From the NCBI GenBank assembly GCA_005768755.1, contig VAFL01000020.1, positions 13,771-77,770 of the forward strand: DNA of 64,000 bases. The letters run 5' to 3'. The notes below the pieces were generated by a model. That model was not told where the DNA came from. It ran no database searches and was given only the letters and a program-made list of their open reading frames with translations. Positions 24,308-33,057 of the stretch are shown here, piece by piece (position 1 is the stretch's first letter; the number at the start of each line of letters is the position of its first letter). The DNA is from Paracoccus denitrificans (lineage in GTDB: Bacteria; Pseudomonadota; Alphaproteobacteria; Rhodobacterales; Rhodobacteraceae). The translations under genes and the position numbers were made by a program.

Positions 24308-24558
24308 CGGCGCGCACCGACAAGCGCGGCTTCGCCGCCCGCCCGGCCGATCCCGAAGGCTGGATCAGGGCCGGCGATGCGCGACCAGCGCGAGATGGCG
24401 CCGTAACCGCCCATTCCGCCCGGCTGACGATTGACATCACGCCCGAGCTTCGCGGGCGGATCAAGATCGCCGCGATCAGACGCGGCATCACCGTCGCCGA
24501 CATGCTGCGCGACCTGCTGGCGCGCGAGTTTCCCGACATATCGGGAGACCGCCCATGA
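24304..24558 (+). CDS. Small ribbon-helix-helix-like backbone protein
   Basis: An 84-residue protein. The C-terminal half (ARLTIDITPELRGRIKIAAIRRG, then TVADMLRDLLAREF) resembles a ribbon-helix-helix DNA-binding fold: a short strand and two helices. The N-terminal 35 residues are polar and probably disordered. Its position after parA and the methyltransferase is constant in this ICE group; it might be the ParA partner or a local repressor. Starts overlap the previous stop and the next start. Confidence 0.7.
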   Translation: MTARTDKRGFAARPADPEGWIRAGDARPARDGAVTAHSARLTIDITPELRGRIKIAAIRRGITVADMLRDLLAREFPDISGDRP

Positions 24559-25040
24559 ACGGCATCGACGCCCATGACGACGATCTGACCCGCGTGGAAC
24601 TGACCTGGGTGGAAGGCAGGACCGAATACTGGATCAGGTTCGGCCATGAGGCGGGAACGCAGCTCCTCGACCGCAACCGCCGTATCGTCTCTTTCGGTCC
24701 TGGCGCGGTGTTCGCGTTCGTCCGCTGGGCGGCGAACGACCACGGCACGATCATTTCGCGCCTCGACATCCTGCGCGCGGTTGCGCCGGGCGAGTCCTAT
24801 CAGACGCTGCCCTTCGCCCGTCCGGGCGGCGAAATCCTGCTGAAGATCGAAGGCTGGCCGAAGGTCGAGGCCGTCCTCCGCCATGTCGACGGGATCGAGG
24901 CCATTGGCGTCGATCCCGCCCAGGTCGATCCCGATCACTGGCGGCACGTTGCCCATTGGATGAACGCGGGCGAAGCGCCGCGACCCTACACCGCCGAGCG
25001 CCATCAGGCATGGCTCCGGCGCCGGGAGATCGCCCCATGA
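24555..25040 (+). CDS. DUF2840 protein
   Basis: A 161-residue protein matching DUF2840: VELTWVEGRTEYWIRFGHEAG, AVFAFVRWAANDHGTI and LDILRAVAPGE, ending in HWMNAGEAPRPYTAERHQAWLRRR. Always found between the RHH-like gene and the TraF-like peptidase gene. Function unknown; no catalytic motif is obvious. Coupled at both ends by overlapping stop and start codons. Confidence 0.85.
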   Translation: MNGIDAHDDDLTRVELTWVEGRTEYWIRFGHEAGTQLLDRNRRIVSFGPGAVFAFVRWAANDHGTIISRLDILRAVAPGESYQTLPFARPGGEILLKIEGWPKVEAVLRHVDGIEAIGVDPAQVDPDHWRHVAHWMNAGEAPRPYTAERHQAWLRRREIAP

Positions 25041-25582
25041 CGCGCTTTCGCTATGTCATGGCGACAACGGCTGCCACGCTCGGGATCGCCATTACCGGAT
25101 TCGTTCCGACCGCGCCAAGGCTGGTCTGGAACGCATCGGCCAGCGTGCCCATCGGCTTCTACACCGTCACGCCCACTCAGCGGATCGAGGTGCCCGATCT
25201 GGTCGCCGTCATCCCACCCGAACCCATCGCTTCGTTCATGGTCAAGCGCGGCTATGTCGCCCGCGACGTGCCGCTTCTGAAGCATGTCCTCGGCTTGCCC
25301 GGACAGCGCGTATGTCGCGCTGGCCGCGCCATCTCCGTCAACGGCGTTCCGCTCGGCGAGGCGCGCGACCACGACAGCCTCGGCCGAGACCTGCCGGTCT
25401 GGCTGGGCTGCCGCGTCATCGCCGAGGGCGAGGTTTTCCTGATGAACCCGGACGTCGGCGACAGCCTCGACGGCCGCTATTTCGGCCCGCTCCCCGCCTC
25501 CGCGGTGATCGGCCACGCGATCCCGCTTTTCACCGACGAAGACGGCGATGGCCGCTTTGTCTGGCGCGCGCCGATGCGGTGA
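25037..25582 (+). CDS. traF: TraF-type S26 conjugative signal peptidase
   Basis: A 181-residue membrane protease with one N-terminal membrane segment (VMATTAATLGIAITGFVPT). The serine-lysine dyad is visible: Ser in ASVPIGFYTV and Lys in DVPLLKHVLGLPG. The usual GDSLDGRYFGP box is near the C-terminus. In RP4, TraF matures and cyclises the pilin TrbC. Start ATG at 25037 overlaps the DUF2840 stop. It is the first clear transfer gene on the right backbone. Confidence 0.88.
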   Translation: MTRFRYVMATTAATLGIAITGFVPTAPRLVWNASASVPIGFYTVTPTQRIEVPDLVAVIPPEPIASFMVKRGYVARDVPLLKHVLGLPGQRVCRAGRAISVNGVPLGEARDHDSLGRDLPVWLGCRVIAEGEVFLMNPDVGDSLDGRYFGPLPASAVIGHAIPLFTDEDGDGRFVWRAPMR

Positions 25583-25649
25583 CGGCGCGTCCAGTGCGGG
25601 GCGTGCGAGCGGCCCGCGTCTTCTCTACCGCATAGGAAAGGAGCCTTCC

Positions 25650-25985
25650 ATGGCACAGATCGGCCAGTTTACCCGCACCCCGTCCGGCTATTTCGGGCAG
25701 CTTCGCACCCTCTCGCTCGACCTTGAGCTGACCTTTGTTCCGATCGATGATGTCGAGTCAGAGAACGCGCCCGCCTATCGAATTCGGCTTGGGGATGAAG
25801 ACGGGCCGGAAGTCGGCGCAGGCTGGAAACATTCTGGCGAGCGCGCAGGACCGTTCGTCTCCGTCCTTCTCGACGATCCCGTCTTTCAGCAGCCGATCCG
25901 CGCCCGGCTGTTCCAGTCGGACGAAGATGGCCGCGAGTGGGGTCTGCACTGGACCCGTCCGAAGAAGCGCGACGAACAGGGGTGA
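25650..25985 (+). CDS. DUF736 protein
   Basis: A 111-residue protein beginning MAQIGQFTRTPSGYFGQLRTL, the DUF736 hallmark, with IPVD-like LTFVPIDDVESENAPAYRI and ARLFQSDEDGREWGLHWTRP near the end. DUF736 proteins are beta-rich, of unknown function, and are typical markers of alphaproteobacterial ICEs and plasmids. GGAAAGGAGC precedes the ATG, so this gene has its own strong ribosome site rather than coupling. Confidence 0.88.
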   Translation: MAQIGQFTRTPSGYFGQLRTLSLDLELTFVPIDDVESENAPAYRIRLGDEDGPEVGAGWKHSGERAGPFVSVLLDDPVFQQPIRARLFQSDEDGREWGLHWTRPKKRDEQG

Positions 25986-25987
25986 TC

Positions 25988-26752
25988 ATGGTCACGTCCT
26001 GCACTCGTCCCGCTTCGGGGAGATGCGGTGTCCGCCGCCGCATCATCCTCCTTCTTTTTTCCGGCCTGTTCGTCTCCACCATCGCCCCGCTGTCCGGTCT
26101 GGCGCAAACCACCGTGCCGGATCGCACGGTCGCTGCGCATCCGCACGGCGCGCATATCGAGGAGGCTTCGCAGCGTTTCGGCATCCCGCCGTCATGGATC
26201 ATCGCCGTGATGCAGGTCGAAAGCGCGGGCGATATGCGCGCCATATCCACCGCCGGGGCGATGGGGCTGATGCAAGTCATGCCCTCGACTTGGGCGGAGC
26301 TGCGCATCCGCCATGCTCTCGGCCGCGACCCCTTCGAGCCGCGCGACAACATCCTCGCGGGCACCGCCTACCTACGCGAGATGTGGGATCGCTACGGCAA
26401 TGTCGCCGCGATGCTCGCGGCCTACAATGCCGGTCCCGGTCGCTACGATGAATACCGCGCGACGGCTCGTCCGCTGCCTGCCGAGACGCGCGCCTATGTC
26501 GCTGCTTTGACGCCGATCCTGCTCGGCGAGCGGCCTTCCGGCAGCGGCTCGACGGTCGCTCCGCCGCCCGACTGGCGCGAGGCGGCGCTCTTCGTCGCGC
26601 GTGAAATAGGCGCTTCCGCTGCCGATCCCGCGTCCCCCGACCGCACGCCGGACGATGCCCCTTCGCTCGTCCCGGCGGCACCGGACGCACTCACCGCCTT
26701 GCAGTCGGAGGGGCTGTTCGTCGCCCGCGATGCCGGTGGGGACCGGCCATGA
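25988..26752 (+). CDS. Conjugation-associated lytic transglycosylase
   Basis: A 254-residue exported enzyme: signal segment (IILLLFSGLFVSTIAPLSGLAQ), then a soluble lytic transglycosylase domain with the catalytic Glu in VMQVESAGD, followed by TAGAMGLMQVMPSTW and AAYNAGPGRYDEY. It would locally cut peptidoglycan to let the transfer channel cross the wall. Start at 25988, where an in-frame upstream extension is not supported. It stops 240 bp before the relaxase gene, and the space between holds the candidate oriT. Confidence 0.9.
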   Translation: MVTSCTRPASGRCGVRRRIILLLFSGLFVSTIAPLSGLAQTTVPDRTVAAHPHGAHIEEASQRFGIPPSWIIAVMQVESAGDMRAISTAGAMGLMQVMPSTWAELRIRHALGRDPFEPRDNILAGTAYLREMWDRYGNVAAMLAAYNAGPGRYDEYRATARPLPAETRAYVAALTPILLGERPSGSGSTVAPPPDWREAALFVAREIGASAADPASPDRTPDDAPSLVPAAPDALTALQSEGLFVARDAGGDRP

Positions 26753-26995
26753 GCAGCGGCACCGCAATTCGCATCCCATCGGGCGCTGGCGTGTCATGGA
26801 GGGCGCAGAGGGTGGCGGCAGGCACCACGACCGAAAGATGGCAGGATAAAAGCGCGCACGGTGCGGCTCAGGCGGGCGGTTGTTTTTGTTCATGTTTCTG
26901 GCGCGTTTCGCACCGTGCGGCGCTATCGCGCACCGTGTGCTTCGCGTCCATCTTCCTGATTTTATTCTCTGTTTTGCACCGTGCGGGGATGTGCC
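26753..26995. other. Candidate origin of transfer (oriT)
   Basis: On the minus strand TATCCTGC reads from 26848 to 26841, the core of P-type/VirD2-type nic sites (YATCCTG/Y), placing a nick between 26842 and 26841. Beside it lie four copies of the palindrome CGCACCGTGCG: 26855-26865 (inverted centre), 26909-26919, 26929-26939 (one mismatch) and 26975-26985 (one mismatch), the last 10 bp before the relaxase ATG. A small open frame (26749-27006) crosses the region but is unlikely to be coding. The palindromes could bind the relaxase, an accessory protein or a repressor. Confidence 0.65.
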
Positions 26996-28750
26996 ATGTC
27001 CGATGAGCACGAGTTCCGCATCCGTCCGGGGCGCATCCGCTCAACTCGTGCGCAGCAAACCCGGCCCTTCATCGCGCAGGCACTTGCCGCCGCGAAGAAG
27101 GCCGGAGGCGGCGTCTCGCGATCCGGTCGCGTCACATCCGGCAATCGTTCCCGCTTCGGGCGCGGCCAGCGCGCCAGCGTACAGGCCAACCGCCTCATCA
27201 CCTCCCGTACACGCGGCGCCGTCGTCAAGGCACGCGTCGTTCGCCACATGGCGTCGTCGGCGCCGCTTGGTGCGCATCTTGATTACCTGCGCCGTGACGG
27301 CGTGACCCGAGACGGAGAGAAGGCAAGGCTGTTCGGGCCGGGAACGGAGGATGCCGATGGTCGCGCTTTCGCGGAGCGCTGCGGTGATGACCGGCATCAT
27401 TTCCGGTTCATCGTCTCGCCTGACGACGCGCTGGATATGTCCGACCTCCGATCCTTCACCGACGATCTTGTCGGCCAGATGGAAAAGGATCTCGGCACGC
27501 GCCTCGATTGGGTGGCGGTCTATCACTGGAACACGGCGCATCCGCATGTCCATCTGATCGTGCGCGGCACCCGCGACGACGGGCAGGATCTCGTGATTTC
27601 CCGAGACTACATCAAGGAGGGGATGCGGGACCGGGCGCGCGATCTCATCACCCTGGATCTGGGGCCGCGCACCGATCTCGACATCCGCCGCAGCCTTGAG
27701 GCCCAGATCGAGGCGGAACGCTGGACACAACTCGACCGGCAGCTTGCCCGCGACGCTGGCAAATCCGGTATCGTCGATCTCGCCCCGCTCGCTGATCACC
27801 CGCAGGACGAGTTCCACACGCTGAAGGTCGGTCGGCTGCGCACCCTTGAAATCCTCGGGCTGGCCGATCAGATCGGCCAGTCGCAGTGGTTCATCAAGCC
27901 CGAGGCTGAAGCGGTCCTACGCGAGCTTGGCGAGCGTAGTGACATCATCAAGCGCATGCACCGCGCCCTGACCGAACGCGGCATCGAGCGCGGCTCCGCC
28001 AGCTATGTCCTCGCCGGTGAAAGCCTCGACGTTCCGGTTATCGGCCGTCTGGTCGAACGCGGCCTTGATGACGAGTTGAAGGGGACCGCCTATGCCGTGG
28101 TCGATGGTGCCGACGGCCGCAGCCATCATATCAGGCTCCCGCATCTGGATGCCGCTGGCGACAGCCCGCCCGGCTCGATTGTCGAGCTGCGCGCTTATGA
28201 GGATGCGCAAGGCGCGCGCCGTGTCGCGCTTGCCGTCCGCTCCGATCTCGATCTCGGCGCGCAGATCGGCGCCTCGGGTGCGACCTGGCTCGATCGGCAG
28301 GCCATCGCCCGCGAGCCCATCGCCCTATCGGACAGCGGCTTTGGTGCCGAGGTCCGTCAGGCTCTGGATGAGCGCGCGGAGCATCTGATCGGCGAGGGCT
28401 ATGCCGAGCGGCAGGGCGGCCGCGTTGTCTTCGCGCGCCGACTGCTCAGCACACTGCGCAGGCGCGAACTCGACAGCCTCGCCGAGAAGCTCGCGGCAGA
28501 TACCGGCATGTCCTTCGAGCGCGCCGCCAGTGGCGAATATGTCGCCGGTTCCTATCGTCAGCGCTTCGCACTCGCCTCCGGCCGCTTCGCCATGATCGAG
28601 GGTCCCGGACCTGACGGGGGTCTCGGCTTCCAGCTCGTGCCCTGGTCGCCCTCGCTGGAAAAGCAGATCGGCCGTCACGTCTCCGGCGTGGCCCGCGACG
28701 ATGGCGGCATCGATTGGGATTTTGGGCGCAAGCGCAGCCTCGGCCTCTGA
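26996..28750 (+). CDS. traI: Relaxase (TraI/VirD2-like, DUF3363)
   Basis: A 584-residue relaxase. The N-terminal nuclease part contains HLDYLRRDGVTRDG with a likely catalytic tyrosine, RHHFRFIVSPDDA and the metal-binding HPHVHLIVRGTRDDG, the HUH-type signature. The C-terminal half is a DUF3363 region (VDLAPL, then IGRLVERGLDDELKGTAYAVVDGADGR). It would nick the adjacent oriT and pilot the strand through the coupling protein. The ATG at 26996 sits just after the repeat array. TraG follows 25 bp later. Confidence 0.92.
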   Translation: MSDEHEFRIRPGRIRSTRAQQTRPFIAQALAAAKKAGGGVSRSGRVTSGNRSRFGRGQRASVQANRLITSRTRGAVVKARVVRHMASSAPLGAHLDYLRRDGVTRDGEKARLFGPGTEDADGRAFAERCGDDRHHFRFIVSPDDALDMSDLRSFTDDLVGQMEKDLGTRLDWVAVYHWNTAHPHVHLIVRGTRDDGQDLVISRDYIKEGMRDRARDLITLDLGPRTDLDIRRSLEAQIEAERWTQLDRQLARDAGKSGIVDLAPLADHPQDEFHTLKVGRLRTLEILGLADQIGQSQWFIKPEAEAVLRELGERSDIIKRMHRALTERGIERGSASYVLAGESLDVPVIGRLVERGLDDELKGTAYAVVDGADGRSHHIRLPHLDAAGDSPPGSIVELRAYEDAQGARRVALAVRSDLDLGAQIGASGATWLDRQAIAREPIALSDSGFGAEVRQALDERAEHLIGEGYAERQGGRVVFARRLLSTLRRRELDSLAEKLAADTGMSFERAASGEYVAGSYRQRFALASGRFAMIEGPGPDGGLGFQLVPWSPSLEKQIGRHVSGVARDDGGIDWDFGRKRSLGL

Positions 28751-28775
28751 CCTCAACTGGAAAGGATCTCTGCCC

Positions 28776-30761
28776 ATGTCCGCCACCAAAATTCTCTGGG
28801 GACAGATCACCACCGTCTTCCTCATCATCCTTGCCACCACCTGGGGCGCGACGCAATATGTCGCCTGGAGCCTCGGCTATCAGCCGCAACTCGGCCCGCC
28901 CTGGTTCGAACTGCTCGGGACGCCGATCTATTATCCCCCGGCGATCTTCTGGTGGTGGTATTTCTATGAAGCCTATGCGCCGCCGATCTTCGCGAAGGGC
29001 GGCATCATCGCGGCCTCGGGCGGCTTCATCGCCATCGCGGTCGCCATCGGCATGTCGGTCTGGCGGGCGCGCGAGGCGAAGAACGTCGCCACCTACGGCT
29101 CGGCGCGTTGGGCCTCAAAGCCCGAGGTGAAGGCCGCCGGCCTGCTCGATCCCGATGGCGTAGTCCTCGGCCGATATGACCGCGAGTATCTGCGGCATGA
29201 TGGCCCCGAGCATGTGCTGTGCTTCGCGCCGACCCGTTCGGGCAAGGGCGTCGGCCTGGTGGTGCCGACGCTGCTGACCTGGCCGGGCTCGGCAGTTGTC
29301 CACGACATCAAGGGCGAGAACTGGCAACTCACTTCGGGGTTTCGTTCACACCATGGTCGCGTGCTGCTGTTCGATCCGACCAACCCGAAATCCTCGGCCT
29401 ACAATCCGCTGCTCGAAGTGCGTCGCGGCGAGTGGGAGGTGAGGGACGTGCAGAACATCGCCGACATCCTCGTCGATCCCGAAGGCAGCCTCGACAAGCG
29501 CAACCATTGGGAAAAGACCTCCCATTCGCTCCTCGTCGGCGCGATCCTTCATGTTCTTTATGCCGAGCCTGACAAGACGCTGGCAGGTGTGGCCAGATTC
29601 CTGTCCGATCCCAAGCGTCCGGTGGACTCCACCCTGCGCGCCATGATGACAACCGCGCATCTGGGTGAGGCGGGGCCGCATCCGGTCGTGGCCAGTGCGG
29701 CGCGCGAGCTGCGCAACAAGTCCGAGAACGAGCGGTCGGGCGTGTTGTCGACGGCGATGTCGTTTCTCGGCCTCTATCGCGATCCCGTCGTGGCCGAGGT
29801 CACGCGCCGCTCCGACTGGCGGATCAGCGATATTGTGGCCGGCGATCAGCCGACCACGCTCTACCTCGTCGTGCCGCCTTCCGACATCAACCGCACCAAA
29901 CCCCTGATGCGATTGCTGCTCAATCAGGTTGGCCGTCGCCTCACCGAGGATCTGCAAGCGAATGCCGGAAGGCATCGGCTGCTCTTGATGCTCGACGAGT
30001 TTCCAGCGCTCGGGCGGCTGGACTTCTTCGAGACGGCGCTGGCCTTCATGGCGGGCTACGGCCTCAAGAGCTTCCTGATCGCGCAGTCGCTGAACCAGAT
30101 CGAGAAAGCCTATGGGCCGAACAACTCGATTCTCGACAACTGCCATGTCCGCGTGAGCTTCGCCACCAACGATGAGCGCACCGCCAAGCGCGTGTCGGAC
30201 GCCCTCGGCACCGCCACCGAGATGAAGGCGATGAAGAACTATGCCGGGCACCGGCTGTCGCCCTGGCTGGGGCATCTCATGGTCTCGCGCTCGGAAACCG
30301 CGCGCCAGTTGCTCACGCCGGGCGAGATCATGCAGCTCCCACCACATGAGGAGATCGTCATGGTGGCGGGCATCCCGCCGATCCGGGCGACGAAGGCGCG
30401 CTACTTTGAGGATGCCCGGTTTCAGGAGCGCGTTCTTTCCCCGCCTGATCTGACGCGCCCGGAAGGAACCCGTGCCGACGACTGGACCGCGTTGCCGATC
30501 CCGGCGCGACCCGGTCCTGCCGAGGATGACGAGGACCACATGAGGGATGATGAAGATCCGACCGAATCCGAACGCCGCTTGCAGCCCGAACTCAGCCGCG
30601 TGAAGCCGGTGGAGAAGAAAAAGCCCATCGAGAACGAGTTCGAGCCCGATCTTTCCGATGACGTGGAAGAAGATGTTGCCCGGAACCGACGCATGATCCG
30701 CCAGGTGCAGGGGATTGCCCGGCAGGTCGCCATGGACCCGAACGACGGCATGGAGCTGTAG
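28776..30761 (+). CDS. traG: Type IV coupling protein
   Basis: A 661-residue VirD4/TraG-family ATPase with N-terminal membrane helices (LWGQITTVFLIILATTWGAT, IIAASGGFIAIAVAIGMSVW), Walker A in CFAPTRSGKGVGLVVPTLL, Walker B in LLMLDEFPALGRLDF and VMVAGIPPI near the C-terminus. The tail is acidic and charged. It brings the relaxase-DNA complex to the mating channel. Start at ATG 28776 follows a GGAAAGGA site. The gene is followed directly by the CopG-like gene; trb genes, normally next, are missing from this window. Confidence 0.92.
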   Translation: MSATKILWGQITTVFLIILATTWGATQYVAWSLGYQPQLGPPWFELLGTPIYYPPAIFWWWYFYEAYAPPIFAKGGIIAASGGFIAIAVAIGMSVWRAREAKNVATYGSARWASKPEVKAAGLLDPDGVVLGRYDREYLRHDGPEHVLCFAPTRSGKGVGLVVPTLLTWPGSAVVHDIKGENWQLTSGFRSHHGRVLLFDPTNPKSSAYNPLLEVRRGEWEVRDVQNIADILVDPEGSLDKRNHWEKTSHSLLVGAILHVLYAEPDKTLAGVARFLSDPKRPVDSTLRAMMTTAHLGEAGPHPVVASAARELRNKSENERSGVLSTAMSFLGLYRDPVVAEVTRRSDWRISDIVAGDQPTTLYLVVPPSDINRTKPLMRLLLNQVGRRLTEDLQANAGRHRLLLMLDEFPALGRLDFFETALAFMAGYGLKSFLIAQSLNQIEKAYGPNNSILDNCHVRVSFATNDERTAKRVSDALGTATEMKAMKNYAGHRLSPWLGHLMVSRSETARQLLTPGEIMQLPPHEEIVMVAGIPPIRATKARYFEDARFQERVLSPPDLTRPEGTRADDWTALPIPARPGPAEDDEDHMRDDEDPTESERRLQPELSRVKPVEKKKPIENEFEPDLSDDVEEDVARNRRMIRQVQGIARQVAMDPNDGMEL

Positions 30762-30765
30762 CGCC

Positions 30766-31209
30766 ATGACACGCCACAGGAAGAAATCGAAGATCACGAT
30801 CTATCTTGACCCCGATGTCACCTCGGCGCTGGCGGACTTTGCGGCACGCCGGGATCGCTCGCAATCCATGATCGCCGAAGCCGCCATCGCGTCGTTCCTG
30901 TCGCCGGACGATGCCGAGCGGCGCGAAGCGGTTGTCGTCAAGCGCCTCGACCAGCTCGACCGCCGCATGGCGCGGCTTGAGCGGGACGTCGGCATCGCCG
31001 TCGAAAGCCTGGCGGTGTTCATTCGGTTCTGGGTCACGACAACGCCGGCGCTGCCTGAGCCAGCGGCGAAGGCCGCGAAGGCCAAGTCGGCGGAACGATA
31101 TGAGGCGTTCATCACCGCACTCGGCCGGCGCCTCGCGCAGGGGCCGAAGCTCCGGCAGGAAATCTCGGAGGATGTGGCCGGATCAGAACAGGGTGCGGGG
31201 ACACACTGA
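30766..31209 (+). CDS. CopG/ribbon-helix-helix protein of the transfer region
   Basis: A 147-residue protein whose first 45 residues are a ribbon-helix-helix domain (SKITIYLDPDVTSALADFAARR, then SQSMIAEAAIASFL). A coiled-coil-like region (RLDQLDRRMARLERDVG) and a helical tail follow. It starts four bases after the traG stop. In related ICEs it precedes trbB, so the backbone is interrupted at about 31.2 kb by unrelated cargo. Probable role: repressor or accessory oriT-binding protein. Confidence 0.8.
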   Translation: MTRHRKKSKITIYLDPDVTSALADFAARRDRSQSMIAEAAIASFLSPDDAERREAVVVKRLDQLDRRMARLERDVGIAVESLAVFIRFWVTTTPALPEPAAKAAKAKSAERYEAFITALGRRLAQGPKLRQEISEDVAGSEQGAGTH

Positions 31210-31488
31210 TTGGTATACCATTTCGAGCCCATCAGCGACATTCAGGCAGACTGCGGTATGGCGCAGCCCCTCACGGATGCGGAAGAAGACCCGGCCCAAA
31301 GTAGACATTCCAGCGCTGTCGATCCTGCCTGGCGACATGTCCGAAAGCGGACACCGCACTCTTGCCGAACGGAAATCCACCCAATCAGTAAGACACGGCG
31401 GCGGCCTTCGGCGGATACTTGCGGTTCAAGCTGTGCAAAGCGCTGTTCGCTCGGTATCGTTGGCCAAGGGCGGGAGGGATGTTCAGCA

Positions 31489-33057
31489 GTGGAAATAAGT
31501 AGACTTAAAATATCAAACTTTCGCTCTATCAAAGAGGCAGACATTCAGTTTGGCGCGGTTACAGTCCTTATAGGAACCAACAACGCCGGAAAGTCGGCGA
31601 TACTGGAAGCGATCCGCATCGCGCTTACCAGACGGTGGGGACAGCGCGGAACCGGATTCACTGAATATGATGTGCATCTGTGCGACGGTAGGCCAGATCC
31701 AAAAGTCGGCGATCCCGTCGTTATCGAGGTCGAGTTCCAGGAGGCTGTCGCCAACGAGTGGCCCGAGGACCTCCACGGCGAACTCGAAGACATCATCCAA
31801 CTCGATCCAGTGACCGGCCGCGCGTCAATAATCATGCGCGTCAGCTGCTCATGGGAAGCGGCCGAAGAGAGTTTCGTGCCACGATGGGAATTCCTGAACG
31901 TCGAAAGGAACCCACTCGCCGGGCGCGGCGCTCGCGCCGTCAATCTCCAGGAGTTCTTCCAGTTTCTGCCCGTCTTCTACCTTGAGGCGCTCCGCGACGT
32001 CACGGACGAGTTTTCCTCAAGGAGCCAGTTCTGGGGCAAGTTGCTCCGGACGGTGCAAATCCCTGAACCTCTCGAGCAGAAATCAAAGCGGATCTTCGAC
32101 CTTCTGAATCGACGCTTGCTCGACGCTGATCCGCTTCTGGCCAATCTTGCCAACGGTCTTTCCCATATCAGCCGCGTCGCCGCCACCGACGTCCCAGGCC
32201 AGGCGGACTTGCGGCTGCTGCCCCTCAATACATGGGATATCCTCTCGAAGGCGGAGGTCATCTATCAGACGGAGGGCGGCAAACCGTGGCTACCGTTGGC
32301 GCGGCACGGTCAAGGCGTGCAGAGCCTTTCCGTCATGTTCCTCTTCAAAGCCTTCGTTGAGCTGATCCTGAGCGATCTGTACCGGCCCGAAAGCACAGCT
32401 GTCCTGGCTCTTGAGGAGCCGGAGACACATCTCCATCCTCAGGCGGCCCGCAGCCTTTGGCGTCATATCACTGAGCTCCCAGGCCAGAAGATCGTAACGA
32501 CACATTCGCCGTACTTCCTACAGCACGTTCCGTTCCGCGATATCCGCGTCGTCCGTGTCGAGGCCAACGGCACAACTGTAAGCGCTCTCCCCCGTCAATT
32601 CCGCGCGCCCGTCCCGCATGTTCCCCAGATTGACGCCATCATCGCAGCCTCCGCCGGCCTCATCACTTATGACCGCGGTCTCAACGAACTCGTGCTGTCC
32701 GGCGCTCTGCCCCAAAACCAGTATCGCGATCTCCTCATCGCCTACGGCGGACGCCCTGACACACAGACCATCCACGCCGCGCTGCGTAAGGCATCCGATG
32801 CATCGCAGGAGTTCGTCTCGGACGCGGAACTGGAGCAGCTGGAGACATTTGCTCGGCGGATCCGTGGCGAAATATTCTTCGCACGCCGCTGGCTTCTCGT
32901 GGAGGGCCCGTCCGATTACCATCTGGTTCATGGCATCGCCAAGGGCCTTGGCTACGACCTTGATGAACACGGCGTCGCCGTCATCGATTTCCAGAACAAT
33001 GGCAGCCCCGAGATTATGCGTGAGTCATTGTCTCAGCTTTCCACTCTGGGAAGGTAG
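31489..33057 (+). pseudogene. OLD-family ATP-dependent nuclease, 3'-truncated
   Basis: The frame starts best at GTG 31489 (GGGAGGGA before it) and encodes an ABC-type ATPase: VEISRLKISNFRSI, Walker A GTNNAGKSAILEAI, signature region and Walker B LALEEPETHLHPQAARSLW, then FFARRWLLVEGPSDYHLV, the start of the toprim nuclease part. The reading ends about 18 residues after the toprim begins being recognisable (FQNNGSPEIMRES), where IS110-like sequence starts; the nuclease metal-site end is absent. OLD proteins cut DNA and often act in phage defence. Untruncated members run to about 600 residues or more. Confidence 0.75.

Noticed and set aside
26749..27006. An 85-codon frame starting with an ATG that overlaps the transglycosylase stop.
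   Set aside because: It runs through the nic-like motif and palindromic repeats and into the relaxase start. Its later part is Cys/Phe-rich and unlike a backbone protein. I favour oriT DNA, but overlap coding is not excluded.
29346..30797. A 483-codon minus-strand frame across traG.
   Set aside because: It mirrors a conserved TraG gene with intact Walker motifs; no start signals or domains.
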